Part shown: positions 1-9,502 of the stretch, piece by piece
Position numbering within the stretch: the first letter of the stretch is position 1
Layout of the letters: each line of letters opens with the position of its first letter
DNA from: WTFV01 sp965200895
Lineage (GTDB): Bacteria; Acidobacteriota; Vicinamibacteria; Vicinamibacterales; UBA8438
Reading direction: 5' to 3'
Assembly (NCBI GenBank): GCA_965200895.1
Contig: CBDAVM010000002.1
Location: 1,860,001 to 1,924,000 of the forward strand
DNA: 64,000 nucleotides
Translations under genes and position numbers: made by a program
The notes under the pieces: generated by a model
What the model saw: the letters and a program-made list of their open reading frames with translations, nothing else
Databases searched by the model: none
What the model was told of the DNA's origin: nothing

Positions 1-431
1 TGCAGATGCCGGAGCCGCTGGCGAACCTCGCCGGATATCTGACGATCTTCCTGGGCACCATGCTGGCCGGCGCGCTGCTCGGCCGGCTCCTGCGGGGCGT
101 GCTGAAGGCGGCGATGCTGGGCTGGGCGGACCGGCTGGCCGGCGGCGTCGCGGGTGTGGCCGCCGCGCTGCTCGCCGCCGCGCTCGTGCTGCTCCCGATC
201 ATTGCTTACGTGCCCACGGGCGACCGCCTGTTGCGCGGATCCGTGCTCGCGCCCTACGTGGCGGGGATCGCCGCCCTCGCGGACGTGCTGGCGCCGGAAG
301 GCTTCGCTGAACGGTACGAAGAACGCATCGACGCGCTCCGGAGATACTGGGGTCAGCGCCCGGACGAGACCGCGCCCGGCGTACGTCGGAATCGGGCGCC
401 GGGCGCAGACCGGGAGAACCCGCAGCCCTGA
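1..431 (+). CDS. CvpA family membrane protein, C-terminal part
   Basis: The reading frame is open to the window edge, so the start is outside; an ATG at position 6 is in frame but probably internal. What is visible starts in a hydrophobic segment (LTIFLGTMLAGALLGRLL), followed by a GWADRLAGG turn, a second long hydrophobic stretch ending in LLPIIAYVPT, and a hydrophilic Arg-rich tail. The GW-DR-GG turn between two membrane helices is the hallmark of CvpA (colicin V production/septation-linked membrane protein). Family members usually have about 160-200 residues, so roughly one or two N-terminal helices are missing. It may be cotranscribed with the amidohydrolase that starts 27 bp downstream. 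The family is fairly sure; the physiological role is not. Confidence 0.7.
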   Translation, partial: QMPEPLANLAGYLTIFLGTMLAGALLGRLLRGVLKAAMLGWADRLAGGVAGVAAALLAAALVLLPIIAYVPTGDRLLRGSVLAPYVAGIAALADVLAPEGFAERYEERIDALRRYWGQRPDETAPGVRRNRAPGADRENPQP

Positions 432-458
432 CACGAGCACAGAGGAAGGAAGATTGCG

Positions 459-1901
459 ATGCACTGGCCGCGCAACGTCGCCGTCGTCACCGGCTTCTTC
501 GTCATCGCCGCCGCCGTTTCCGCCCAGCCGGAACCGGAAATCCTCATCCACGGCGGCCGGGTCTTTACCGACGGCAGTCTGCAGGCGACCGACGTCCGGG
601 TCGTCGGCGCGACCATCACCGAGATCGGCCCCGGCCTCGAAGCGCGCGGCGCGGACACGCAGGAGATCGACGCCGAGGGCCTGATCGTGCTGCCGGGCGG
701 CATCGACCCCCACGTGCACCTGGGCGGCGTACGGATGGACGACTACACGTCCGGCTCGCGTGCGGCGCTGGCCGGCGGCATCACCACCATCTCCAACTTC
801 GGCGGCGTCGCCGACGGGGAAACACCGGCCGAGACGCTGGCGCGGGCGATGCCGGAGATCCGGGCGCAGACCATCGCCGACGTCATCTTTCACCCCATCG
901 TCTCGGATCCGACGAGCGCCACGGGGGAAACGCTGGCGGCGCTCGTCGATGCCGGCCAGACCACCATCAAGGTGTTCATGGTGCGACCGACGTTCGATGC
1001 CAACGCCCCCGGTTTCGTCCACACCATGCATGCGGCGCGCGAGCACGGCGTGCTGATGATGATGCACTGCGAGGACGCCGCCATCGTGCAGGTCACCGCG
1101 GAACGCATGGTCGCCGAGGGGCGCGGCTCGCTCGCCCACTTCGCCGACGCGCGGCCCGTGGCGGCCGAGGAGGCGGCTACGCTGCGTGCGGTGGCGATGG
1201 CGGAGGCGACCGGCACGCCGATCTATATCGTGCACCTGTCGTCGGAACGCGCCCTGCGCATCGCCGAGGCCGCACAGCAGCGCGGCCTGCCGGTCTACGT
1301 CGAGACCCGACCGATCTACCTGCACCTGACCCGGGAACGGTTCGACGGTCCCACCCCCGGGCTCTACATCGGCCAGCCGCCGCTGCGGGAACAGAGCGAC
1401 CTGGACGCGCTGTGGGACGGCATCGCCCGCGGCACCGTCCATGTCGTGGCGACCGATCACGTCGCCTACACGCGCGAACAGAAGCTCGATCCGGCGCAGA
1501 ACGTCGCGCAGCACCGGGCGGGCATGAGCAACCTGCAGGTGATGCTGCCCATGCTCTACTCGGACGGCGTCAACGAAGAGCGCATCTCGCTGGAACGGTT
1601 CGTGGAGGTCACCTCGTCGAATCCCGCCCGCCTGTTCGGGCTGTATCCGCGCAAGGGAACCATCGCCATCGGATCGGATGCCGACCTCGTGCTGTGGGAT
1701 CCGAACGAGACGCGCACCATTCGCAACGAGGACATGTTCTCGGGCAGCGGCTACTCGATCCACGCGGGACGATCGGTGACCGGCTGGCCGCAGATCACGA
1801 TCCGGCGCGGCGAAGTGGTCTATCGCGATGGTGAGGTGCTGGGTACCGCCGGCAGCGGCGATCTGCTGCGCCGCGAGCCGTGGCGCGAGCCGCCGCTGTG
1901 A
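459..1901 (+). CDS. Exported dihydroorotase/hydantoinase-type amidohydrolase
   Basis: This 480-residue protein starts with a cleavable-looking signal (hydrophobic VVTGFFVIAAAVSA, cleavage near AQPEP). The remainder is a cyclic-amidohydrolase barrel of the dihydroorotase/allantoinase/hydantoinase branch. The metal-ligand set is complete: DPHVHLGG after the first strand, the lysine normally carboxylated in TTIKVFM, His in MMHCED, His in YIVHLSSE and Asp in VVATDHVAY. The C-terminus has the typical GTIAIGSDADLVLWDP return to the small beta domain. It should hydrolyse a cyclic amide or ureide in the periplasm. A biosynthetic dihydroorotase would be cytoplasmic, so pyrC is unlikely. An RBS-like GGAAGGA precedes the ATG. 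The substrate cannot be told from sequence. Confidence 0.85.
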   Translation: MHWPRNVAVVTGFFVIAAAVSAQPEPEILIHGGRVFTDGSLQATDVRVVGATITEIGPGLEARGADTQEIDAEGLIVLPGGIDPHVHLGGVRMDDYTSGSRAALAGGITTISNFGGVADGETPAETLARAMPEIRAQTIADVIFHPIVSDPTSATGETLAALVDAGQTTIKVFMVRPTFDANAPGFVHTMHAAREHGVLMMMHCEDAAIVQVTAERMVAEGRGSLAHFADARPVAAEEAATLRAVAMAEATGTPIYIVHLSSERALRIAEAAQQRGLPVYVETRPIYLHLTRERFDGPTPGLYIGQPPLREQSDLDALWDGIARGTVHVVATDHVAYTREQKLDPAQNVAQHRAGMSNLQVMLPMLYSDGVNEERISLERFVEVTSSNPARLFGLYPRKGTIAIGSDADLVLWDPNETRTIRNEDMFSGSGYSIHAGRSVTGWPQITIRRGEVVYRDGEVLGTAGSGDLLRREPWREPPL

Positions 1902-1976
1902 CCGGCCGGCACGACCGACAGCCCGGCGGGTCGGCCGCGACGCAACCCCGGCGAGGCGCTTCACGCAGGGGGCGGT

Positions 1977-2513
1977 TCAGTCCAGCGGTTCGGCGCGCGT
2001 GACCCGCAGGCTCGTTCCCTGCGCACAGCCGGACGCCTCGTCGAGGGTCGCCTCGACCAGCACGTCATCGCCCGTCGTGAGGTCGTGGACCGCGCCGTTC
2101 AACACGTAGCGCTCCTGCCCCTCGCCCGCTTCGCGGAGGACCAGGCAGTCCGGCGGGTCGGCCGCAATCCGCCCGCGGCGCCGCAGCGTGCCGTCCGGCT
2201 CCGTCACGTGGAACGCCGCCGAGACCGCCAGCGGCCGGAAGTAGACGTCCACGAGGACGAAGTAGTGCGTACGGTCCGCCGTGGCCCAGTCGGGCACCTC
2301 GACAATGGTCGACATCTCGCCCCGCTCGCTCGTGACGAGCTGGCGCAGCACCTCGAAGCTGGAGCGGGTGGCCCCCATGCCGAGGTAGACGGGGGTGAGG
2401 GCGGGGAGATCCCGGGTCTCCACGGTCACCTCGGTCCCCGGCGCGCCGCTGCGTGGGGAGAAGACCGGCGCGCGGGTATGCACAGGGTCCAGTGGCTGCA
2501 TCACACGCCCCAT
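1977..2513 (-). CDS. Hypothetical protein with IPT/TIG-like N-terminal segment
   Basis: A 178-residue protein, convergent with the amidohydrolase. I recognise no family with certainty. Residues about 15-45 (FSPRSGAPGTEVTVET) resemble the opening of an IPT/TIG immunoglobulin-like fold, where a property is said to be conferred by a gap-free GxxVTI strand. The middle is rich in short beta-strand-like runs (THYFVLVDVYF). No signal peptide is visible at the first ATG and no catalytic motif stands out. Third-position GC is high throughout, which supports real coding. It is monocistronic and divergent from the downstream LigD-type gene. Confidence 0.55.
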   Translation of the reverse strand: MGRVMQPLDPVHTRAPVFSPRSGAPGTEVTVETRDLPALTPVYLGMGATRSSFEVLRQLVTSERGEMSTIVEVPDWATADRTHYFVLVDVYFRPLAVSAAFHVTEPDGTLRRRGRIAADPPDCLVLREAGEGQERYVLNGAVHDLTTGDDVLVEATLDEASGCAQGTSLRVTRAEPLD

Positions 2514-2582
2514 CCTACGCCGGTCCCCGTCACGAGGTCCAGGGTCCGGATGCGCAGACGGCAGGCAGCCGGTTGGCCCATA

Positions 2583-3323
2583 ATGGCCTCAGTGTCCCTC
2601 GACGAGTACCACCGCAAGCGCGACTTCGACCGGACGCCGGAGCCGGAAGGCGGCCCGCCGCGCCGGCGGCGGCGCCGGGCCGACGGCGGCACGACGGGAC
2701 GCTTCTTCTGCGTCCAGAAGCACCTGGCCAGCCATCTGCACTACGACCTGCGACTGGAGCACGACGGCGTCCTCCTCTCCTGGGCGGTCCCCAAGGGACC
2801 TTCCCTGCAGCCCCGCGACAAGCGGATGGCGGTGCGCACCGAGGACCACCCGCGCGAGTACGGCAGCTTCGAGGGCGTCATCCCGGAGGGCTACGGCGCC
2901 GGCATCGTCATGCTCTGGGACCGCGGCGCCTGGACGCCGGAAGTGGACGACATCGACGCAGCCCTGGAGAAGGGCGACCTGAAGTTCTCACTCGACGGCT
3001 TCAAACTGAAGGGATCGTGGGCGCTGGTGCGCACCGCGGAGCGCGCGGGAACCGCGCCGGGCCAGCGCGGCCGTAACTGGCTGCTCCTCAAGCACGCCGA
3101 CTTCTGGTCGGGGGCGGTCGACATCACGGAGTTCGCGCCCCTGAGCGTCGAGAGCGAAGGGGACTTCGACGACATCCTCGCCGCCGACATGCCCCGCCAG
3201 TGGATCACCGGCCGCCCCGCCACCGCCCGCGGCAACGGCCGCGCCGCCGCGCTGACGCGGGAGGTCATCGAGCGCGCGGCGCGCAAGATCCTCGCCCGCC
3301 ACGACGCGGCGGGCGAGGGGTAG
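2583..3323 (+). CDS. Stand-alone LigD-type 3'-phosphoesterase domain protein
   Basis: A 246-residue protein consisting mainly of the phosphoesterase (PE) domain that is usually the N-terminal module of bacterial NHEJ ligase LigD. It shows the family signature HLASHLHYDLRLEHDG, then SWAVPKGPS, EDHPREYGSFEGVIP, GYGAGIVMLWDRG and LKGSWALVRT. The His/Asp/Arg/Glu set used for Mn-dependent removal of 3'-ribonucleoside and 3'-phosphate ends appears intact. A Lys/Arg-rich loop precedes the domain (residues about 16-25). No ligase or primase domain follows, so it is a single-domain PE protein, a common arrangement. The ATG at 2583 was chosen because similarity starts just after it; the frame is open upstream but carries no recognisable protein. 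Confidence 0.85.
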   Translation: MASVSLDEYHRKRDFDRTPEPEGGPPRRRRRRADGGTTGRFFCVQKHLASHLHYDLRLEHDGVLLSWAVPKGPSLQPRDKRMAVRTEDHPREYGSFEGVIPEGYGAGIVMLWDRGAWTPEVDDIDAALEKGDLKFSLDGFKLKGSWALVRTAERAGTAPGQRGRNWLLLKHADFWSGAVDITEFAPLSVESEGDFDDILAADMPRQWITGRPATARGNGRAAALTREVIERAARKILARHDAAGEG

Positions 3324-3407
3324 CGCCCCGCCAAACCGGATCTCCGCCACGAAATCAGCCCCGCGGCACGGTTCCGTCAGTTTTCCGCTGGCGCCTGCGC
3401 CCAGGAC

Positions 3408-3416
3408 TGATACACT
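3408..3416 (+). promoter_or_regulatory. Possible extended -10 promoter element
   Basis: The sequence TGATACACT matches an extended -10 (TGn then TACACT) and lies about 64 bp before the ATG of the DUF1592 gene. No convincing -35 is seen at 17 bp, which extended -10 promoters can do without. This is pattern matching only. Confidence 0.3.
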
Positions 3417-3479
3417 GTGCGGATTCGGATCCCGGCCGTCAGCGCACGGTCGTTCGGCGCACGGCCAGAGGCGTACGCC

Positions 3480-5942
3480 ATGAGAAGAATCGCTGCGCCC
3501 GCCGCCCTGCTCGTCCTGCTGCTCGCCGCCGCCGGGCTGTCGGTGGACGCCACCGCCCGCACGCCCGCACAGCAGACCGCCCCGTCGCGCGGCGCGGCGC
3601 CGGACCACGCGTCCCTCGACCACGCGGCGCTGACCGGGGTCGTCCAGCGCTACTGCCGGACCTGCCACAACGACCGCATGCTGACCGGCAACCTCTCGCT
3701 GGAGGATTTCGACGTCGCCGCCGCCGCACGCACGCCCGAAGAGGCCGAGCGCACGGAGAAGATGATCCGCAAGCTGCGGGCCAACATGATGCCGCCGCCG
3801 GGCGTGCGGCGGCCCGGGGCCGAGACGCTGCTGGCGCTCGTCGAGACGCTCGAAACCGAGGTGGACGAAGCGGCCGCCGCCAATCCGAACCCCGGCCACC
3901 GGACGTTCCAGCGCCTGAACCGGTACGAGTACGAGCGGGCCGTCGAGGACCTGCTGGGGCTGCGCATCGATGCGGGCGACTACCTGCCGCTCGACACGAT
4001 GAGCGCCAACTTCGACAACATCGCCGACGTCCAGATGCTGTCGGCGACCCTGCTCGACGGCTACCTGCGGGCGGCGACCGAGGTCGCCCTGCTGGCGGTC
4101 GGGAATCCGGACGCGCAGCCGAAGCAGACCACCTACTCGAAGTCGCGCGCCTACTCGCAGTGGGACCGGGTGGAGGGTGCGCCGTACGGCACCCGCGGCG
4201 GTTTCTCCGTCCTGCACAACTTCCCCGCCGACGGCGACTACCTCTTCACGATGGCGTTCCAGCACACGACCACCGGCGGCCTGTCCGGATCGACCATCCG
4301 CAACGAGCAGATCGAGATCTCCATCGACGGCGAGCCGGTGGCGTTGCTGGCGATGGACCAGTGGCTGCGCACCTCCGACCCGAACGGCGTGTATCTGGAG
4401 GTGGAGGAGCCGATCTTCGTCCGGGCGGGGCCCCGGCGCGTCTCTGCGGCGTTCGTCCGCCAGTTCGAGGGGCCGGTCGAGGATGTGCTGGCCCCGCACG
4501 AGTGGTCGATCGTCGACACCGAGATCGGCGACCTCGGCTACGGCGTCACCGCCCTGCCGCACATGCGTGACTTCATCATCGACGGTCCCTACGACGTGAC
4601 CGGGGTGTCGGAGACGCCGAGTCGGCAGCGGATCTTCACCTGCCGGCCGACATCTCCCGCGACCGAGCGCCCGTGCGCGGAGGAGATCATCAACCGCATC
4701 GCCACCCGGGCCTACCGCCGGCCGCTGACCGACACCGACGTCGCCGACCTGCTGACGTTCTACGAGGCGGGGCGGCGGGACGGCGGCTGGGAGACGGGGA
4801 TCCGCACGGCGCTGCAGGCGACGCTCGCCAGCCCCGACTTCGTGTTTCGCCTCGAGCGACCGGCGGACGACGCAGAGCCCGGCAGGAACTACCGGATCTC
4901 CGACGCGGCCCTGGCGTCGCGCCTCGCGTTCTTCCTCTGGGCCGGGCCGCCCGACGAGGAGCTCATCGCGCTGGCGGCCGACGGGAAGCTGTCCGACCCG
5001 CAGGTGCTCGACGCGCAGACGCGCCGGATGCTGTCCGACCCGCGGTCGGAGTCGCTGGCGACGCGGTTCGCGGCGCTCTGGCTGCGCCTGCAGGACATGG
5101 ACCAGGTCCAGCCGGACGCGTTCTGGTTCCCGAACTTCGACCGCCAGCTCGCCGACGCGATGCGCCGCGAGACCGAACTGCTGTTCGACAGCCTGGTGCG
5201 CGAGGACCGCAGCTTCTTCGACCTGTTCACGGCCGACTACACGTTCGTCAACGAGCGGCTGGCTCGGCACTACGGCCTGCCGAACGTCGCGGGGCCGCAG
5301 TTCCGGCGCGTCCGCTACCCGGACGACCGGCGGCGGGGGCTGTTCGGCCACGGCTCGGTCCTCATGCTGACCTCGATGGCCAACCGCACGTCGCCGGTGC
5401 TGCGCGGCAAGTGGGTGCTCGAGGTGGTCCTCGGCACGCCGCCGCCGCCGCCGCCGCCCGCCATCCCCGACCTCGACGAGACGGCGACGGTCATCGACGG
5501 GCGGGCGCTGACTACCCGCGAGCGGATGGAGATCCACCGGACGAACCCGACGTGCAACGCCTGCCACCGGTTCATGGATCCGCTGGGGCTGGCGCTGGAC
5601 AACTTCGACGTCATCGGCAAGTGGCGCATCCGCGAGAACGGCATGCCCCTGGACACGCGCGGCGAGATGTGGGACGGGACGCAGGTGTCGACACCGCAGG
5701 GTCTGCGGGCGGCGCTGCTCGACCTGCCGATCCCGCTCGCCCGCACGTTCACCGAGAACCTGATGGCGTACGCCCTCGGCCGGCGCGTCGAGCACTACGA
5801 CATGCCGACCGTGCGGGCCATCACCGAGGCGGCGCGCGCCGACGGCTACCGCATGTCCGCGTTCATCCGGGGCGTCATCGACAGCCCGGCGTTCCGCATG
5901 CAGCGGGCGGAGGCGGACGGCGTCACGACCGAGGCACAGTAA
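3480..5942 (+). CDS. Exported DUF1592-type (PSD) cytochrome-like protein
   Basis: An 820-residue exported protein. The ATG at 3480 is chosen because it begins a clean signal peptide (MRRIAAPAALLVLLLAAAGL). Two c-type haem motifs are visible: CRTCH at residues 59-63 and CNACH at 692-696. Between them the order matches the planctomycete/acidobacterial architecture: DUF1587 (QRLNRYEYERAVEDLLG), an all-beta DUF1595/carbohydrate-binding-like insert, DUF1592 (ASRLAFFLWAGPPDEEL), DUF1588 (GHGSVLMLTSMANRTSPVLRG region) and DUF1585 at the C-terminus. It is followed 45 bp later by a DUF1552 gene, the almost invariable partner. Electron-transfer function at the cell envelope is inferred; no enzyme activity is established for the pair as far as I know. 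Confidence 0.88.
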   Translation: MRRIAAPAALLVLLLAAAGLSVDATARTPAQQTAPSRGAAPDHASLDHAALTGVVQRYCRTCHNDRMLTGNLSLEDFDVAAAARTPEEAERTEKMIRKLRANMMPPPGVRRPGAETLLALVETLETEVDEAAAANPNPGHRTFQRLNRYEYERAVEDLLGLRIDAGDYLPLDTMSANFDNIADVQMLSATLLDGYLRAATEVALLAVGNPDAQPKQTTYSKSRAYSQWDRVEGAPYGTRGGFSVLHNFPADGDYLFTMAFQHTTTGGLSGSTIRNEQIEISIDGEPVALLAMDQWLRTSDPNGVYLEVEEPIFVRAGPRRVSAAFVRQFEGPVEDVLAPHEWSIVDTEIGDLGYGVTALPHMRDFIIDGPYDVTGVSETPSRQRIFTCRPTSPATERPCAEEIINRIATRAYRRPLTDTDVADLLTFYEAGRRDGGWETGIRTALQATLASPDFVFRLERPADDAEPGRNYRISDAALASRLAFFLWAGPPDEELIALAADGKLSDPQVLDAQTRRMLSDPRSESLATRFAALWLRLQDMDQVQPDAFWFPNFDRQLADAMRRETELLFDSLVREDRSFFDLFTADYTFVNERLARHYGLPNVAGPQFRRVRYPDDRRRGLFGHGSVLMLTSMANRTSPVLRGKWVLEVVLGTPPPPPPPAIPDLDETATVIDGRALTTRERMEIHRTNPTCNACHRFMDPLGLALDNFDVIGKWRIRENGMPLDTRGEMWDGTQVSTPQGLRAALLDLPIPLARTFTENLMAYALGRRVEHYDMPTVRAITEAARADGYRMSAFIRGVIDSPAFRMQRAEADGVTTEAQ

Positions 5943-5987
5943 CGGCAGGGAGACAGTCCGACAGGCAAGAGGTGGGGAGACAGATTC

Positions 5988-7376
5988 ATGTACATCACCG
6001 GCAAGCACATTCCTCGTCGCACGTTCCTGCGTGACGTCGGCGCCGCCTCGCTGGCCCTCCCCTTCCTGGATGCGATGCATCCGGCGGGCCGGGTGTCGGC
6101 GGCGGCCCGCGCGGCGCTCGACCCGACGCGCCTCGTCTGCATCGAGATGGTGCACGGCGCGGCCGGCTCCAACGCCTGGGGCGGCACGCAGCACCTGTGG
6201 AGCCCGGCCGCCGCGGGCCGGGACTTCGACCTCGACACCGGCGCCCTCAGCGCCCTGGAGCCGTACCGCGAGCACCTGACCATCGTCAGCGACACCGACG
6301 TCGGGATGGCCGAGGCGTTCTCGCCGCCCGAGATCGGCGGCGACCACTTCCGCACCAGCTCGGTCTTCCTGACCCAGTCGCATCCGAAGCAGACGCAGGG
6401 CTCGGACGTGCGCGCCGGCACGTCGCTGGACCAGATCCACGCGCAGCGCTTCGGGCAGGACACGCCGCTGCCCTCGATGCAGCTCTGCATCGAGAACGTC
6501 GACCAGGCCGGGGGCTGCGCCTACGGCTACACCTGCGTCTACACCGACTCGATAAGCTGGGCCTCGCCCACCGAACCGCTGCCGGTGACACGCTCGCCGC
6601 GGGTCGCCTTCGAGCAGCTCTTCGGGGTGGGCGGCACGGCCGAGGAGCGCGCCGCGCGGCGGAAGACCGATGCGAGCATCCTCGACTGGATGACCTCGCG
6701 GGTCGCGCAACTGACCCGCGAGCTCGGCCCCACGGACCGCCGGCGGATGGAGCGCTACCTGGAGAACATCCGCGAGATCGAGCGGCGCATCCAGCGCGTC
6801 GAGGAGCGCAACCTGTACGGCGAGCCGCGGGAGCTGCCCGAGGCGCCGGCCGGCGTGCCGGACTCGTTCGACGAGCACGTCAAGCTGATGTTCGACGTGC
6901 AGGCGCTGGCCTTCGAGAGCGACGTGACGCGGGTCTTCTCGTTCAAGATGGGCCGCGACGCCTCCGGCCGCGTCTACCCGCTGAGCGGAACGGACCGGCC
7001 GTTCCACTCCGCCTCGCACCACGGCGGGAACGAGGACGCCATCCTCGAGTTCAACAAGATCAACCGCTACCACGTCAGCCTGCTGCCCTACCTCCTCGAC
7101 AAGCTGGAGAGCACGGTCGAGGGCGACGGCACGCTGCTCGACAAGAGCGTGGTCCTCTACGGCTCCGGGATGGGCGACCCCAACCTGCACAACCACAAGC
7201 GCTGTCCGCTCATCGTCTTCGGCCACGCCAACGGCCGGCTGCCGGGCGGCCTGCACGTGCGGGCGCCGGAGGGGACGCCGATGGCCAACGCCATGCTCAG
7301 CCTGCTGCACGCGCTCGGGCACGACGACCGGGCCAGCTTCGGCGACAGCAGCGGGACGCTCGCGCTCGACGCCTGA
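5988..7376 (+). CDS. DUF1552 family exported protein
   Basis: A 462-residue protein with a twin-arginine-type start (IPRRTFLRDVGAASLALPFLD), so probably exported folded. The body matches DUF1552: an early CIEMVHGAAGSN segment, GGDHFRTSSVFLTQ, a coiled-coil-like LGPTDRRRMERYLENIREIERRIQ region split here across several helices, and a C-terminal VVLYGSGMGDPNLHNHKRCP segment reminiscent of sulfatase/alkaline-phosphatase superfamily proteins. It is downstream of the DUF1592 gene with 45 bp between them and an RBS-like GGTGGGGAG before the ATG, so the two are probably one operon. Confidence 0.85.
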   Translation: MYITGKHIPRRTFLRDVGAASLALPFLDAMHPAGRVSAAARAALDPTRLVCIEMVHGAAGSNAWGGTQHLWSPAAAGRDFDLDTGALSALEPYREHLTIVSDTDVGMAEAFSPPEIGGDHFRTSSVFLTQSHPKQTQGSDVRAGTSLDQIHAQRFGQDTPLPSMQLCIENVDQAGGCAYGYTCVYTDSISWASPTEPLPVTRSPRVAFEQLFGVGGTAEERAARRKTDASILDWMTSRVAQLTRELGPTDRRRMERYLENIREIERRIQRVEERNLYGEPRELPEAPAGVPDSFDEHVKLMFDVQALAFESDVTRVFSFKMGRDASGRVYPLSGTDRPFHSASHHGGNEDAILEFNKINRYHVSLLPYLLDKLESTVEGDGTLLDKSVVLYGSGMGDPNLHNHKRCPLIVFGHANGRLPGGLHVRAPEGTPMANAMLSLLHALGHDDRASFGDSSGTLALDA

Positions 7377-7480
7377 GCGAACGCTCGCACCGGCGGAGAT
7401 CCGGCAGTTGACTATCCGTGACCTGCCGGATCTCCCGATTCCTTCCGTGACGGACCCTGGGGATGCTGGAGGCTGGAGCC

Positions 7481-9259
7481 ATGAACAGATCGCTGCGCTC
7501 GGGACTCGTGATGGCGCTGTGCGCGGCGCCCGCCCTGTTCGTCGTGCTGGCGGCCGCGCCCGCCGACGCGCCGGTGGCCGATGCGGCGAGCCGCGGTGAC
7601 GTCGAGACGGTCAGGAGCCTGCTGCAGCGGGGCGTCGACGTGCAGACGGCGCAGGCCGACGGCATGACGGCGCTGCACTGGGCGGCGATGCACAGCGACG
7701 TGGAGCTGGCCGAGACCCTGCTCTACGCCGGCGCCAACCCGGAGGCGACCACCCGCATCGGCAAGCACACGCCGCTGCATGTGGCGGGCCGCACCGGACA
7801 GCCGGGCGTCGTCCGGGCCCTGCTCGAAGGCGGGGCCGATCCGCACGCCACCACGACCAGCGGGGCGACGGCCCTGCACTTGGCTGCCCGGGCGGGCAAC
7901 GGCGAGGCGGTGGCGGCGCTGATCGACCACGGCGCGGAAATCGACGCGCGGGAGAACACCTGGGGCCAGACGCCGCTGATGTTCGCGGCGGCGACCAACC
8001 GGGTCGCCCCGGTCAACGTGCTGATGGAGCGGGGCGCGAATCTGGAGATCGCGACCCGGGTGGTCGATCTCCCCGCCCTCGACGCGGAGGACCGCGCCGC
8101 GGCCTACCGGCGGCAGGAGGTCCTGGACGGCTTCCGGGCCGCCGCACCGCCCCACGAGCAGACCGGCTGGCAACCCACCGCCAGCCAGGTGCAGGCCGCA
8201 ATCCGGGCCGCCCGGCGCGTGCAGGCGTTTCCCGAGACGGCGCGGCAGGACAGCGCCGGCCGGCGGCTCTCGCGCGGCACCCCCCGCGACTACACCGAGC
8301 GCGTCGGCGTCCAGGGCGGCCTGACCGCGCTGCTGCACGCCGCCCGCCAGGGCCACACCGACGTGGCGATGGCGCTCGTCTACGCCGGCGCCGACATCGA
8401 CCGCACCAGCGGCGATGGCACCAGCCCGCTGCAGATCGCCACGATGAACGGGCACTTCGACCTGGCGCTGCGCCTCATCGAACGCGGCGCCGACCCCAAC
8501 GTCGCCACCGACGGCGGGGCCACGCCGCTGTTCGCCGCCCTCAACCTGCAGTGGGCGCCGCGGGCCCGCTACCCGCAGCCCCGCGCCCACGACCAGCAGG
8601 TGGCCACCTATCTGGACGTCATGCAGGCGCTGCTCGAGGCCGGGGCGAATCCGAACGTGCGAACCAACAACCACCTCTGGTACATGTCGTACAACCACTG
8701 CTGCTCGGAGAGTGTCGACGGAGCCACCCCGTTCTGGCGCGCCGCCTACGCCACCGACGTGGCCGCCATGAAGCTGCTCATCGCGCACGGCGCCGATCCG
8801 CACGTCCCGACCCGCGCCCCCGAGCCGCGGCGGCGCGACGCCGAGCGGGTGGATCCGTCCGGCCTGCCGCCGGTCGTTCCCGGCGGCCCCGGCGTCTGGC
8901 CGCTGCACGCCGCCTCCGGCGTCGGCTACGGCGAGGGCTTCGAATCGAACGCCCACCGCCACGTGCCGGATGGCTGGCTCCCGTCGGTGCGGTACCTGAT
9001 CGAGGAGATCGGCGTCGACGTCAACGCCCGCGACCACGACGGCTACAACGCGCTCCACCACGCCGCCGCCCGCGGGGACACCGAACTGGTGCGCTACCTC
9101 GTCGAGCAGGGCGCCGACGTGATGGCGATCAGCCGCCGCGGCCAGACCACCGCCGACATGGCCAACGGCCCCTACCAGCGGACGCTGCCGTTCCCGGAGA
9201 CCCTCGCCTACCTGGAGAGCCTCGGCGCGGTGAACAACGACAACTGCGTGTCGTGCTGA
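7481..9259 (+). CDS. Exported ankyrin-repeat protein
   Basis: A 592-residue protein with a signal-peptide-like start (VMALCAAPALFVVLAAA) when read from the ATG at 7481. An in-frame ATG at 7463 is also possible, but the segment added is not signal-like. At least nine ankyrin repeats can be read. Most carry the TALHWAA or TPLHVAGR opening and the LLxxGADP loop; examples are DGMTALHWAAMHSD, HTPLHVAGRTGQ, GATALHLAARAGN and DGYNALHHAAARGD. A non-repeat stretch rich in Gln/Arg (about residues 205-270) separates the repeats into two groups. A Cys pair (HCCSE) and a C-terminal NNDNCVSC suggest disulfides or metal binding. It probably acts as a periplasmic protein-binding scaffold; the partner is unknown. 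Confidence 0.85.
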   Translation: MNRSLRSGLVMALCAAPALFVVLAAAPADAPVADAASRGDVETVRSLLQRGVDVQTAQADGMTALHWAAMHSDVELAETLLYAGANPEATTRIGKHTPLHVAGRTGQPGVVRALLEGGADPHATTTSGATALHLAARAGNGEAVAALIDHGAEIDARENTWGQTPLMFAAATNRVAPVNVLMERGANLEIATRVVDLPALDAEDRAAAYRRQEVLDGFRAAAPPHEQTGWQPTASQVQAAIRAARRVQAFPETARQDSAGRRLSRGTPRDYTERVGVQGGLTALLHAARQGHTDVAMALVYAGADIDRTSGDGTSPLQIATMNGHFDLALRLIERGADPNVATDGGATPLFAALNLQWAPRARYPQPRAHDQQVATYLDVMQALLEAGANPNVRTNNHLWYMSYNHCCSESVDGATPFWRAAYATDVAAMKLLIAHGADPHVPTRAPEPRRRDAERVDPSGLPPVVPGGPGVWPLHAASGVGYGEGFESNAHRHVPDGWLPSVRYLIEEIGVDVNARDHDGYNALHHAAARGDTELVRYLVEQGADVMAISRRGQTTADMANGPYQRTLPFPETLAYLESLGAVNNDNCVSC

Positions 9260-9321
9260 GAGCCGGCGGGTACTCCACACCTGCACCACGCTGACCGGAG
9301 GCGTTCAGTGTTTCGTCTGAA

Positions 9322-9357
9322 GCTGACGTAAGTCCTGTAAACACAATGGCTTACGGC
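9322..9357 (+). other. Att-like sequence, copy 1
   Basis: An AT-rich island in GC-rich DNA: imperfect inverted arms GTAAG...CTTAC around a 17-bp centre (9328-9354). A second copy is found in opposite orientation at 38362-38397, with about 30 of 36 positions identical when reverse complemented. It lies about 600 bp before a decayed tyrosine integrase. Imperfect arms around a short centre fit a tyrosine-recombinase crossover site; this is an inference from form and position. Confidence 0.45.
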
Positions 9358-9502
9358 ACCGTGTCCGTTTCGTTCCCACGGATGATCCTACTTCAAACCG
9401 GCGGTTGATCACGACGCACTGTACAAGATTCCCCGGCCCGGAACGGGGCAGGCGCACGCGGCTGACGGCGTTTGATTCGCGGGCGGCGCCCGACGGCGCC
9501 GG

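Noticed and set aside
2988..7322. Minus-strand open frame of 1444 codons
   Set aside because: It runs antisense to the DUF1592 and DUF1552 genes, which have signal peptides, haem motifs and family matches. The frame is a mirror of high-GC codon bias and is rich in Arg, Val and Gly without any motif.
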